Positions 53,706-63,118 of a stretch of DNA of 64,000 nucleotides are shown here, piece after piece. The first letter of the stretch is position 1; every line of letters begins with the position of its first letter. A model generated the notes under the pieces. The model was given only the letters and a program-made list of their open reading frames with translations. It was not told the origin of the DNA and made no database searches. Made by a program: the position numbers and the translations under genes. The DNA is from Devosia sp. 66-22 (GTDB lineage Bacteria; Pseudomonadota; Alphaproteobacteria; Rhizobiales; Devosiaceae). The stretch is taken from NCBI GenBank assembly GCA_001899065.1, contig MKUZ01000013.1:1-64000 (forward strand). Direction: 5' to 3'.

Positions 53706-54791
53706 TCAGTGGAAGTCGGTCATCAGGCGACTCCAGCTCTCCCCGGCAAGGCCGCCAATGTAGATGTCGTTGCGGGCGATGGCGTCGCGAATGTCCTGAT
53801 GGCGCGTCGCGACGCAGGTGAAGGCGCGATGGCGGAAGCGCATGCCGGGCAGCGGCGACAGCGCCGCCAGCAGATGCGGATGCGCCGAACCGCGCGCCTC
53901 GACCACGCGTTCGGCCTCGAGCCGCGCATAGAGTGCGCGCACCACATCGGCCTCCTTGCCTGGACGGGCGAGGATATCGAGGACGCGCACAATGCCGCCC
54001 GCGCCGGTGAAGTAGGCGTAGCAGCCAATGGAATTGTCGCCGCCCACGGCGAAGAAACGCAGCGCTCCGAGCGGGCGGTTCTCCGACGCCATGCGGAGCT
54101 GCCATTCCATCTCGGTCCGCTCCCATTTCGGACGGACGGAGAAATGAGCGATCATTTCGGGAGCGCGCGCGGCATAGGCCGAGAGGCTGATCTCATTGTC
54201 CGCCGGCGCCACGATCGGCAGGCGCTTCATGCGCCGCAATATGGCGCGGTCGGGGAGCGTCCACAGCGCGTCGAGCGCCACTGGCAGGCGGGTGCGGCGC
54301 GCCGCCGACGTCACCGGCCGGAACGTGCACAGCCAGTCGAGGCTGTTGACCGGGATCACCACGCTGCCACCCGCGGTCCAGTGACCGACGGCAGTCGTCG
54401 CCGCGCTGTCGGTGAACAGCATGTCCTGGCCGCGCGCCCTGAGCGACAGCACGATACGGGCCGCTGCCTTGGACTGCGGCACGCGCGACATGAAGGCACA
54501 GGCGAGGCGTGCGACCAGCTCGCGCCCGTAGGCGATGTAGGTGATCGGCATCAGCGCGATGGCGCTGCCAACCTCCTCGCCGTCCTCGCTGACGAGCCCG
54601 CCACCCTGCTCGCCCAATGGTCCGGTGAAGAACAGGCGGTGGAAGTATTCGCGGAATTCGGGATGGGGCGCCTTGGCACCGGGGCGAAAGATGTCGAAGA
54701 ACATCTGCTCGATAGCTGGGAGATCCGCGCTCTCGATCGGCCGCAGCCCCGGCTTGACCATCGGGCTCGATGTTTCAACTTTGTCTTGCAT
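53706..54791 (-). CDS. GNAT-fold acyltransferase, paralogue B
   Basis: A 361-residue paralogue of the next gene, starting LRPIESADLPAIEQMFFDIF, typical of a GNAT N-terminus, and ending IGGLAGESWSRLMTDFH. The ATG at 54791 was chosen; an ATG at 54761 (MVKPGLRP) is equally possible and no clear ribosome-binding site decides. First gene of the minus-strand run, divergent from the Wzz-type gene. Confidence 0.7.
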   Translation of the reverse strand: MQDKVETSSPMVKPGLRPIESADLPAIEQMFFDIFRPGAKAPHPEFREYFHRLFFTGPLGEQGGGLVSEDGEEVGSAIALMPITYIAYGRELVARLACAFMSRVPQSKAAARIVLSLRARGQDMLFTDSAATTAVGHWTAGGSVVIPVNSLDWLCTFRPVTSAARRTRLPVALDALWTLPDRAILRRMKRLPIVAPADNEISLSAYAARAPEMIAHFSVRPKWERTEMEWQLRMASENRPLGALRFFAVGGDNSIGCYAYFTGAGGIVRVLDILARPGKEADVVRALYARLEAERVVEARGSAHPHLLAALSPLPGMRFRHRAFTCVATRHQDIRDAIARNDIYIGGLAGESWSRLMTDFH

Positions 54792-54997
54792 TTGAATAGA
54801 ATTCAATTTCAACCACGCGCGGTTAGTGGCGGCCTGACATGGTCTGGCTAGCACGCTGCAACCGTGGCGATTCATGTATTCTCGTGGCGCGGTTAACACC
54901 CGGGCGCCCTTAACTACATTGCCCGATAGCTACCGAAAAACGCCACACTGTGCCGTATAGACGACGTGAGATTTTGAAGTAGCAGGCATTGCGGCAT
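54792..54997. promoter_or_regulatory. Divergent promoter region of the two exopolysaccharide operons
   Basis: This 206-base gap separates the minus-strand GNAT/amidotransferase run from the plus-strand Wzz-type operon. Visible elements are an inverted repeat TTGAATAGAATTCAA at the GNAT side and two copies of GCGCGGTTA. TTAAC occurs twice, 17 bases apart (54893 and 54910). It is more AT-rich than its surroundings. No gene seen. Confidence 0.45.
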
Positions 54998-56482
54998 ATG
55001 TACCAATCAGTCTCGACCGAAGCACGCCCGACGACGCCTGCCCAGGCCGCCCGCCCGCGGCGCCGCGTCGAGACGATCATGGGCTATGACGGCCCCGAGC
55101 GCCGGGCACCGAGCGCTCCGGCCACACCAGTCGCGCCGCAGATTACGGTTGCGACAGTGCTCGGCTGGCTGCAGCGCTTCTGGTACGTCGTCGCGATCCT
55201 GACTGTACTCGGCGTACTCGCTGGTCTCGCCGCTGGAACGCTGATCAAGCCGCGCTTCACCAGCTATTCCGACCTGCTGGTCGACCCCACCAACCTTCAG
55301 GTGGTCGCCGACGACATCTATGCGCAGAACATCCAGGGCGAGGCACAGCTCCTCGACGTCGAGAGCAAGATGCGCGTGCTGACCTCGACCAACGTGCTGG
55401 CGAGTGTCGTGCGGACGCTGAACCTGCAGGACGATCCCGATCTGCTCGATCCCGAGTTCCCCCTCCTCGCTTCGCTGTTTCCCACCGACAGCGCCGGTCC
55501 CCGTGATCCGCTGAGCGACGCGGTTCGCGCGCTGGCCGAGCGCGTGAAGGTGCGGCGCGAAGAGCGCTCCTATATGGTGACGGCCTCGGTGTGGGCCCGC
55601 ACGCCCGAGAAGTCCGCAGTGCTGACCAATGCGCTGGTTCAGGCTTTCGTCGCCGAGCTCGCCAAGGGCGAGTCCGACGGAGCCCTTGCGGCCTCGACCG
55701 CCCTCAACGAGCGTCTCGACCAGTTGCGCGACGACGCGGCCGCCGCCGAAGCCGCCGTCGCCGAATATCGCCGCCAGCATGGCCTGCCGGTGGTGGGCGC
55801 AACCGGGGGCGAGCAGCTCAGCACGCAGTCGGCGGTGCAGCTCAACGCGCAGATCGCCACGGCGCGCGAGGCGCTGATTGCGGCGGAGGCACGCTATGCC
55901 AACCTCACCGCAGGCGGCGCCAATGCGGCGGCGCAGGAATCGACGGTGCTCGCCGGTCTCCGGACCCAGTACGCGACAGCACGCCAGCAGGCCGAGTCGC
56001 TGGCCGCCACGCTCGGAACGCTGCATCCCAGCCTTGTGACCGCGCGCTCGGAACTTGCCTCGCTGCAGGGCGAGATCGATCGCGAGGTCGGCCGGGTCGT
56101 GCAGACCGCCCGCAACGACCTCGATCGCGCTCGCACCGTGCTCGACCAATTGTCGGCAGCGGCCTCCGAGCAGATGAGCGACGTGTTCACCGACGACGAT
56201 GCACAGGTCGAGCTGCGCCAGCTCGAGCGCAGCGCCGCCTCCAAGGTCGCGATCTATGAGGCCTATCTGAAGCGGGCGCAGGAAGTCACCGAGCGCAGCC
56301 AGATCAACACCACAAATGTCCGCGTGATCTCGCCCGCCGTCGCACCGATCAGCCGCAACTACCCGCCGCGCACCTTCGTGCTCGCCGGTGGCGGTCTGTT
56401 CGGCGGCCTGATGGCCGGCCTCGGCCTCGCCGCCCTCCTCGGCTTCGCCGTCCACGCGCTGGCGCGGCGCAAGACGGCCTAA
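54998..56482 (+). CDS. Wzz/GumC-type chain-length determinant protein
   Basis: A 494-residue polysaccharide co-polymerase. An N-terminal cytoplasmic part is followed by a membrane helix (about 58-82), a long coiled-coil periplasmic domain (about 100-450, with LGTLHPSLVTARSELASLQG) and a C-terminal helix (about 462-485) preceded by the proline-rich NYPPRTFVLAGGG. No kinase domain. The ATG at 54998 was chosen over an in-frame TTG at 54989; AGCAGG lies 11 bases upstream. First gene of the plus-strand operon of five genes. Confidence 0.88.
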   Translation: MYQSVSTEARPTTPAQAARPRRRVETIMGYDGPERRAPSAPATPVAPQITVATVLGWLQRFWYVVAILTVLGVLAGLAAGTLIKPRFTSYSDLLVDPTNLQVVADDIYAQNIQGEAQLLDVESKMRVLTSTNVLASVVRTLNLQDDPDLLDPEFPLLASLFPTDSAGPRDPLSDAVRALAERVKVRREERSYMVTASVWARTPEKSAVLTNALVQAFVAELAKGESDGALAASTALNERLDQLRDDAAAAEAAVAEYRRQHGLPVVGATGGEQLSTQSAVQLNAQIATAREALIAAEARYANLTAGGANAAAQESTVLAGLRTQYATARQQAESLAATLGTLHPSLVTARSELASLQGEIDREVGRVVQTARNDLDRARTVLDQLSAAASEQMSDVFTDDDAQVELRQLERSAASKVAIYEAYLKRAQEVTERSQINTTNVRVISPAVAPISRNYPPRTFVLAGGGLFGGLMAGLGLAALLGFAVHALARRKTA

Positions 56483-56484
56483 CG

Positions 56485-57813
56485 ATGGCGCAGTCGGCCA
56501 CACAGAACGGAAGCATCGCCGACCTGCTGGCGAGCGGGCTCTTCCTCGCGCTGTTCGCGTTCTACTGGATCACCATCTCGCCGTTCGTCGATCTCACCGG
56601 GGCGGCGGCGGTCGATCCGTCCGCCGGCAACTCCAACGCGCTGAACCAGCTCATCGCGCTTGCCCTGTTCGGCTCCGCGGTGCTGTTCTACCTCGTGCGC
56701 GGACGCACGATTCCGCTGTTCGGCCCGATGTGGCTGCTGGTCTTCGTCATCGGCTGGTGCGTGCTGACATCGCTCATCGCGGTACATCCGGACCTCGCCA
56801 TCAAGCGCACCATCCTCGTGGCCATCGTCGCCGTGAACGCGGCCGTGATGCTGATCCTGCCGCGGTCCGCCGGCGAGTTTGCCAAGCTCCTCGCGATCGG
56901 CGTCCTGGCGGTGCTCGCGCTCTGCTACTATGGCGTGATCTTCCGCCCCACGCTCGCCATCCACCAGGCGAGCGAGATTCGCGAACCGATGAATGCCGGG
57001 CTCTGGCGCGGCCTGTTCCCGCACAAGAACAGCGCCGCTGGCGCGATGGTGCTGATCGTCTTCATCGGCCTGTTCGTCGCCTCGGTGCGCTCGAAGCTCC
57101 TCGGCTTCTCCATCGTGGCGCTGGCGACGTTCTTTCTCGCCCATACCGGCGGCAAGACCTCGACGCTGGTGCTGCCCGTGATCCTCCTGCTCGCCTGGGG
57201 GATCGAGCGGTTCCCCTGGAGCCGCATCCCGGTGGTGGTCGGTGGCCTTGTCGCCTTCAACGTGGTTGCCGTCGGCTCGGCCGTATTCGAGCCGCTGCGC
57301 GACCTCGTCACGGCGCTGGGCGTTGATCCCACCTTCACCAACCGCGCCGACATCTGGCGCTTCGCCTTCTCGGCTATCGCCGAGCGGCCGTTCACCGGCT
57401 ACGGCCTCCAGTCCTTCTGGCAGACCGAAGGCCTCGTCTATGGCGGCGACACGCTCGAGACCTGGGCCGCGGCCGCCTACAACGGCCACAATGGCTACCT
57501 CGATGCGCTGATCAGCATGGGCATTCCCGGGCTGATCATCACTGTGATCTGGGCCGTGTTCATTCCCATCGGCGATCTGGGGCGGGCGCAGCGCGCCGGC
57601 AACGATCCACGCATGACGCGGCTGTTTGTCCGCATCTGGCTCTACGTCATCTTCAACGGCTGCGTTGAAAGCGTATTCTACGAAGGCGGTGGCGCCCTCT
57701 GGTTCTGCCTGCTCTTCGCGCTGTTCGGATTGCGGCTGCAGGGTCTCGCCCATCTCGTGCCGGCCGAGCAGAAGGTCCGATCCGCGTCGCAGGGAGGACT
57801 TGCCCATGCCTAG
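56485..57813 (+). CDS. O-antigen ligase / polymerase family membrane protein
   Basis: A 442-residue membrane protein with about 11 helices and a large periplasmic loop holding FTNRADIWRFAFSAIAERPF, GYGLQSFW and HNGYLDALISMGIPG, typical of the O-antigen ligase/ExoQ (Wzy_C) family. It joins or polymerises lipid-linked oligosaccharides at the periplasmic face. It starts 2 bases after the Wzz-type stop and overlaps the deacetylase gene by 8 bases. Confidence 0.88.
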   Translation: MAQSATQNGSIADLLASGLFLALFAFYWITISPFVDLTGAAAVDPSAGNSNALNQLIALALFGSAVLFYLVRGRTIPLFGPMWLLVFVIGWCVLTSLIAVHPDLAIKRTILVAIVAVNAAVMLILPRSAGEFAKLLAIGVLAVLALCYYGVIFRPTLAIHQASEIREPMNAGLWRGLFPHKNSAAGAMVLIVFIGLFVASVRSKLLGFSIVALATFFLAHTGGKTSTLVLPVILLLAWGIERFPWSRIPVVVGGLVAFNVVAVGSAVFEPLRDLVTALGVDPTFTNRADIWRFAFSAIAERPFTGYGLQSFWQTEGLVYGGDTLETWAAAAYNGHNGYLDALISMGIPGLIITVIWAVFIPIGDLGRAQRAGNDPRMTRLFVRIWLYVIFNGCVESVFYEGGGALWFCLLFALFGLRLQGLAHLVPAEQKVRSASQGGLAHA

Positions 57814-58573
57814 CGTTTTCGCTCGCCTTGATGACCTTGCCGGCCGCGTCACCAACCGGCTGATCGAACGCCTGCCCGGCCCGCAGATCGACGTGACCAC
57901 CGCGACGCCGGTCGTGAGCTTTACCTTCGACGACGTGCCCGACACCGCCCTCACCGCCGGCGCCGCGATCCTCGAGCGCTACGACGCGCGCGGCACCTTC
58001 TACATCGCGGGCGGGCTCGCCGGCCGGCGCGAAGCCGATCGCACGCTGATCGGCCCCGAGGGCTGCGCCGAGCTCAGGGCGCGTGGGCACGAGCTGGCCT
58101 GCCACACATTCGCCCACCCCAATCTGCGCCACCTGCACGGCGACGCGCTGGCCCGCGATATCGCGCGCAACCGCGACTACCTCGCGGGCATCGACCCGAC
58201 ACGCGTGCCGCGCAACTTCGCTTACCCCTACACCGCCGGCTCGTTCCGGGCGCGCGCTCTGCTGGCGTGGCAGTTCCGCTCGGCGCGCGGCGGACTCAAA
58301 GGCGTCAACCGCGGTCGCGTCGACCGGACCTATCTGCGCGGCATGCCCGTCGAGCAGCCCGAGGAGAGCGTTCTCGCCCTGCGCGGCGTGGTCGACGAAC
58401 TGGTGCGCAATCCCGGCTGGCTGATCTTCTACGCCCACGACATCAGCGATCGCCCCACACCCTATGGCTGCACACCGCTGAGCTTCGAGACGCTGGTGCG
58501 CCACACCCGGCAGGCCGGCTGCGAGATTCTCACCGTCGACGCCGCCCTTGACCGCTTCGGAGTTACCCCGTGA
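57806..58573 (+). CDS. Polysaccharide deacetylase (NodB homology)
   Basis: A 255-residue carbohydrate esterase family 4 protein. The metal triad is visible: D43 in SFTFDDVPD, H100 and H104 in CHTFAHPNL. Further motifs are FAYPYTAGSF and WLIFYAHDISDRPTPYG. No signal peptide is seen, so a cytoplasmic substrate (lipid-linked GlcNAc or a precursor) is possible. AGGGAGG lies eight bases before the ATG, inside the end of the ligase gene. Confidence 0.88.
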   Translation: MPSVFARLDDLAGRVTNRLIERLPGPQIDVTTATPVVSFTFDDVPDTALTAGAAILERYDARGTFYIAGGLAGRREADRTLIGPEGCAELRARGHELACHTFAHPNLRHLHGDALARDIARNRDYLAGIDPTRVPRNFAYPYTAGSFRARALLAWQFRSARGGLKGVNRGRVDRTYLRGMPVEQPEESVLALRGVVDELVRNPGWLIFYAHDISDRPTPYGCTPLSFETLVRHTRQAGCEILTVDAALDRFGVTP

Positions 58574-59814
58574 ACGCCATGCTGCCGATGTCGAGGCTCC
58601 TCGCGATCAACAACTACTTTTATCGCCGCGGCGGCGCCGAGGCCGTGTTCCTCGACCACATCGACCTGTTCGAGCAGGCCGGCTGGCAGGTGGCGCCGTT
58701 CGCCATGCAGGCGGCACAGAACCTGCCCAGCGATTGGTCGGAGTATTTCGTCTCGGAGATCGAGTTCGGCCATCAGCCTGGGCTCGCCACCAAGCTGCAG
58801 CACGCCGCCAAGATCATCTATTCGCGCGAGGCCCAGCGCAATGTCGGCGCGCTCATCGAGCGGTTCCGGCCGCATCTCGCGCACGCCCACAATGTGTACC
58901 ACCATCTGTCGCCGGCGATCTTCCAGACGCTCAAGGCGCATGGCGTGCCCACGATCATGACGGCGCACGACCTCAAGATCGCCTGTACCGCCTACAAGAT
59001 GCTGTCGCATGGCAGCGTGTGCGAGAAGTGCAAGAACGGCAACATCACGCAGGTGCTGCTTAACCGCTGCGCCAAGGACTCGACGGCACTGAGCGGCCTG
59101 CTGCTGCTCGAATCGGCCGTGCATCGCGCGCTCGGGCTCTACCGCAAATATCTCGACCGCATCGTCGTCCCCAGCCAGTTCTACCGCACCAAGCTGATCG
59201 AATGGGGCTGGCCGGCGGAGCAGCTCGTCTACGTCCCCAATTTCGTCAACCCCGAGCTGCTGACCGCCGCGCCGTCCGAGGAAGGCGACTACTACCTGTT
59301 CGCCGGCCGCCTCGCGCCGGAAAAGGGCATCGCAACACTGGTCGAAGCGGCGGCGCTGACCGGGCTGAAACTCGTGGTGGCCGGCAGCGGTCCTGACGAG
59401 GCCATGTTGAAGCAGCTCGTCGCGGATCGCCGGGCGCCGGTAACCTTCGTCGGCCACGTCTCCGGCCAGCCGCTGCGCGAGTTGATCGGTGGCGCGCGGG
59501 CGCTGGTGCTACCCTCGGAATGGTACGAAAACGCGCCCGTCAGCATCCTCGAATCCTATGCGCTAGGACGCCCGGTCATCGGCACCGAGATCGGCGGCAT
59601 CCCCGAACTGATCCGCGCCGGCGAAACCGGCCTCACCGCGCCCTCGGGCAACGCGGTTGCGCTGGCCGACACGCTCGGCCGCATGGAAGCCGCCGGTCCC
59701 GCCCGCCGCGCGGCGATGGGCGCTGCCGGCCGCGACTGGGCCACCACCAACTTCTCGGCGATCGCCTATCGCGACCGCATGCTCGACCTCTACGCACAAT
59801 TGGTGCCGGCATGA
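58570..59814 (+). CDS. Family 4-type glycosyltransferase A
   Basis: A 414-residue GT-B retaining glycosyltransferase. The N-terminal domain begins LLAINNYFYRRGGAEAVFLD, and the C-terminal domain has LFAGRLAPEKGIATLVEAA and the donor-site motif SEWYENAPVSILESYALGRP. It also has a Cys-rich insertion CEKCKNGN about residues 155-162, common in this subgroup. It adds a sugar to the growing lipid-linked unit. The GTG start overlaps the deacetylase stop by 4 bases. Confidence 0.9.
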   Translation: MNAMLPMSRLLAINNYFYRRGGAEAVFLDHIDLFEQAGWQVAPFAMQAAQNLPSDWSEYFVSEIEFGHQPGLATKLQHAAKIIYSREAQRNVGALIERFRPHLAHAHNVYHHLSPAIFQTLKAHGVPTIMTAHDLKIACTAYKMLSHGSVCEKCKNGNITQVLLNRCAKDSTALSGLLLLESAVHRALGLYRKYLDRIVVPSQFYRTKLIEWGWPAEQLVYVPNFVNPELLTAAPSEEGDYYLFAGRLAPEKGIATLVEAAALTGLKLVVAGSGPDEAMLKQLVADRRAPVTFVGHVSGQPLRELIGGARALVLPSEWYENAPVSILESYALGRPVIGTEIGGIPELIRAGETGLTAPSGNAVALADTLGRMEAAGPARRAAMGAAGRDWATTNFSAIAYRDRMLDLYAQLVPA

Positions 59815-60998
59815 CCGACCGCCGTCGCAAACGATCCTCGATCATGATGCTGGGCTCGCGTGGCATCAACGGTCCGCAGGGTGGTGTCGAGACGCATATT
59901 GAGGCGCTCGCCCCCCTGCTGGTCGATCGCGGCTGGAACATCAATGTGCTGGCACGCAAGCCCTACATGCCGCAGGGCAAGCGTGTCTGGAACGGCGTCG
60001 AGATCGAGCCCGTCTGGGCGCCGCAGCACCGCTCGCTCGAGGCGCTCGTCCACACGGCCATGGGGGTGGCGCTGGCCTCGGTCCGCCGGCCCGACGTGGT
60101 GCATATCCACGCCATCGGCCCCGCGTTGATGACGCCCGGGGCACGACTGACCGGTCTCCGCTCGGTCGTGACGCACCATGGCTACGACTACGATCGCGAC
60201 AAATGGGGCGGCCTTGCGCGGACCATGCTGCGCATGGGCGAGCGGCTCGGCATGAAATGGTCCGACCGCGCCATTGCCGTCGCCGACAACATTGCCAGGG
60301 ACATGACGGAGCGCTACGGGCGCCCGGTGGTGTTCCTGCCCAACGGCGTCACCATGCCGGGCAGCGCCCCCGATATCGCCGCGCTCGAGGCGTACGGCCT
60401 CGAGCCGCGTCGCTACGTGATCAACGTCTCCCGTATCGTGCCCGAGAAGCGGCAGCTCGACCTGATCGCGGCCTACGCCAGGCTCGTCGATCCCGGCTTC
60501 AAGCTTGTGCTCGTCGGCGGCGCCGACCACCCCGATCCCTATGAGCTCGCCGTTCGGGAGACCGCTGCGGCAACGCCCGGCGTCGTGATGACCGGCTTCC
60601 AGCGCGGCGCGACCCTTGCCGGTCTGTTCGGCCATGCCGGGCTGTTCGTGCTGCCCTCGAGCCACGAAGGCATGCCCATCGCGCTGCTCGAAGCGCTGAG
60701 CTATGGCCTGCCGGTGCTGGCGAGCGACATCCCCGCCAATCTCGCGCTGGCCATGGCGACCGACCGCTACGTCCCGCTCGGCAACATCGAGGCACTTGCC
60801 GAGGCCATGGCGCGCGGCATGGCGCACCAGCCCACCGACCTCGAACGCGATACGCAGATCGAGATGGTGCGGCACCGCTTCGGCTGGGATCACGTCGCCG
60901 ACTCGATGAGCCGGCTCTATGCCGAGCTGCTGCGCACCGATGGCCGCAAGGGCGTCGAAGCGATGCGCGCGCCTCAGTCGCGCTCGATCACGAAATAG
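59811..60998 (+). CDS. Family 4-type glycosyltransferase B
   Basis: A 395-residue GT-B glycosyltransferase starting MMLGSRGINGPQGGVETHIE, with VINVSRIVPEKRQLDLIAAY and the donor motif SSHEGMPIALLEALSYGLPV. It overlaps the preceding transferase by 4 bases. The last 25 bases overlap the convergent GH-like gene. Confidence 0.9.
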   Translation: MTDRRRKRSSIMMLGSRGINGPQGGVETHIEALAPLLVDRGWNINVLARKPYMPQGKRVWNGVEIEPVWAPQHRSLEALVHTAMGVALASVRRPDVVHIHAIGPALMTPGARLTGLRSVVTHHGYDYDRDKWGGLARTMLRMGERLGMKWSDRAIAVADNIARDMTERYGRPVVFLPNGVTMPGSAPDIAALEAYGLEPRRYVINVSRIVPEKRQLDLIAAYARLVDPGFKLVLVGGADHPDPYELAVRETAAATPGVVMTGFQRGATLAGLFGHAGLFVLPSSHEGMPIALLEALSYGLPVLASDIPANLALAMATDRYVPLGNIEALAEAMARGMAHQPTDLERDTQIEMVRHRFGWDHVADSMSRLYAELLRTDGRKGVEAMRAPQSRSITK

Positions 60999-63118
60999 GT
61001 CGTCGGACCGTCCGGCGTCCCGTTCTCGAGACGGAACTCGATCGGGCCGCTGCCCGACTGCAGCAGCGGCTTGACCACGCCGTCGAGACCCACCGGCGCG
61101 ATGCGCCAGTCGCCTGTCCCTGCGAGGCTGAAGTCGACGGCGCCGGGCCGGATCAGTACCGGCAGATGGCCGAAGTCGAGGATCTCGCGCGCCTCGCTGT
61201 CGGCAAAGCGCATCCCCGAATTGCGCGCATCGGTGGCGAAGATCACGAGGATGCGCTTGCTGTCGGCGAGTGGCCTGCCGTCGAGCGCCGACAGCGCGAA
61301 CAGGGCGGGCGTCGTGGTGCCGCGCAATGTCGCCGGTCCGAGCGCGAGCGGACCGTCGAGCGTGTCGAACGCGGCCGCCACCGTCCGGGGCGTCACCACC
61401 GTGAGCAGCCGGCGGTCGGGCGCGGCGTCGATCTCGCCGGTATCGCTGCGATAGACGCCTCGCGCGAGGGCATCGGCGGTCTGCTGCGCAATGGCGCCGC
61501 CGCTCAGCAGACGGTCGACCATGTCGGCGAAGCTGCTCTCGGCGCGCGCGGCCGGAACGCTCGTCGCTTCGGTTGCCCCCTCCTCGAGGCCGATCGCGCC
61601 CAGCGCCATGAGGGCGGTCAGATCCTCGGGCTCACGCGCCGCGATGGCGTCGCCGAGCCCCGCATCGCCGTCGATGGCAAACGGCACCGTGAGCGCCGAC
61701 GGCGCAACGTCACCGCGACGGAACAGCAGCGCCGCGAGCGTCTCACCGGCGCGCGCCACAGGATCGAGCGCGATGGCATAGGGCAGCATCTGCTGCTTGT
61801 GCGGCGCATCCTCGCCATAACGCAGGACGATAGGGCCGTGGCCGTGGCGGCAGAGCCCGTCCCACCCCTGGAAGGCGGCATAGGCCGGCACGGCCAGCCC
61901 CGCTTCGTAGCGGTAGCGGTTCCAGAACAGATGATCGTATTCGGTGAGCAGGAACGGCTTGCCGAGCCAGCGTGTCGAGGCCGCGAGGCGGATGTAGTCG
62001 AGGCCCTTGCCGATCGAGCTCTGCTGTTCGATGCGGGTGCCGGGCGCATAGCCGCTGACCCAGTCGAAGTAGATGTTCATGGTCACCGCATCGAGGTCGC
62101 GGCGACTGAGGCTGGCCTGCAGGATGGGCCAGTTGTTGTAGTTGCTGATGGCGCCGCGATAGCCCAAATCGCGCAGGATCGCCGACATCGCCGCCGTGCC
62201 CGTCGTCTCCGTCTCGATGAAGTAGCGTTGCACGTCGCGATAGCGCGGCGACGGCGCATAGCGGTTGGCGGGCAGTCCGATGGTGCCGTCCTCGAGGCTC
62301 TCGCCCCAGCCGAGGCCTCCCCACGCCGCCGCGAGCGCCGCGCTGTCGGCGTAGCGCTGGCGCAACCAGGTGTTGAACCCGGCGGTGAGCTGCGCCGAAT
62401 AGACGCCCTCGCCCTGCCCTTCGCGCACGATGGAATCGAATTCGAGCCCGCCTTCATTCACGAGCACGATCAGCGCCAGCGCGGGGTCGGCGACGGTCGC
62501 GACACCGGTGTAGGGATTCACCGCCGCAAGGAAGCGCTGCTGGAGCTGTCGCCAGTGCTCGAGGCCGGCGGGATCGAGCAGCACGGCCCCCTTGAGGTCG
62601 CCTTTGCCGTCCCAGCGATCGTCATAGCCGCCCAGTGCTCCGCGGGCCGAGGTCATGCCGTCGAGGATCCACGAGATCCCCTCCCGCTTGAGCGCGGCCA
62701 TCAGGTACTGCACACGGTCGAGTACTTCGGGATCGAAATCGAAGTCGCCCGACCGTCCGAACATCAGGGCGGATTCGATGAAGTGGAAGCGCGCGACATT
62801 GTAGCCGTGCATCGCGAGCTGGCGGGCATAGCGGTCGGCGTCGGCGTGGTCGGGAAAGCCCCCCGATGCGGGACTCCAGGCGAGCGAGGCACACAACAGC
62901 GGCTGCGGCTGGCCGGGACTGTCGCTCATCGCGAAGCGGCCATTGGCGATGACCAGCCGCCGTTCGGGGCCGATCGCGCCATTGGGCAGGAGGCCCGAAA
63001 AGTCGAGCGGACTACCGGCAGCCACTTCGAGCGAGGTCTCGCGAACGGGCAGCCAGTCCTGCGCGGTGGCCCCGACCGTTGCGACGATCAAGAGGGCCAG
63101 TGCGAGAAGGCTACGCAT
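60974..63118 (-). CDS. Exported GH-A-like (cellulase-fold) protein
   Basis: A 714-residue protein with a signal peptide (LLALALLIVATVGATA, then QDWLP). A TIM-barrel-like part (about 80-430) contains YNVARFHFIES, LIVLVNEGGLEFD (N221-E222, acid/base position) and PFLLTEYDHLFWN (E393, nucleophile position), the clan GH-A layout. The C-terminal 280 residues resemble a beta-rich domain. It may trim or remodel the exopolysaccharide in the periplasm. Its start lies 8 bases inside the upstream glycosyltransferase gene. Confidence 0.7.
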   Translation of the reverse strand: MRSLLALALLIVATVGATAQDWLPVRETSLEVAAGSPLDFSGLLPNGAIGPERRLVIANGRFAMSDSPGQPQPLLCASLAWSPASGGFPDHADADRYARQLAMHGYNVARFHFIESALMFGRSGDFDFDPEVLDRVQYLMAALKREGISWILDGMTSARGALGGYDDRWDGKGDLKGAVLLDPAGLEHWRQLQQRFLAAVNPYTGVATVADPALALIVLVNEGGLEFDSIVREGQGEGVYSAQLTAGFNTWLRQRYADSAALAAAWGGLGWGESLEDGTIGLPANRYAPSPRYRDVQRYFIETETTGTAAMSAILRDLGYRGAISNYNNWPILQASLSRRDLDAVTMNIYFDWVSGYAPGTRIEQQSSIGKGLDYIRLAASTRWLGKPFLLTEYDHLFWNRYRYEAGLAVPAYAAFQGWDGLCRHGHGPIVLRYGEDAPHKQQMLPYAIALDPVARAGETLAALLFRRGDVAPSALTVPFAIDGDAGLGDAIAAREPEDLTALMALGAIGLEEGATEATSVPAARAESSFADMVDRLLSGGAIAQQTADALARGVYRSDTGEIDAAPDRRLLTVVTPRTVAAAFDTLDGPLALGPATLRGTTTPALFALSALDGRPLADSKRILVIFATDARNSGMRFADSEAREILDFGHLPVLIRPGAVDFSLAGTGDWRIAPVGLDGVVKPLLQSGSGPIEFRLENGTPDGPTTYFVIERD

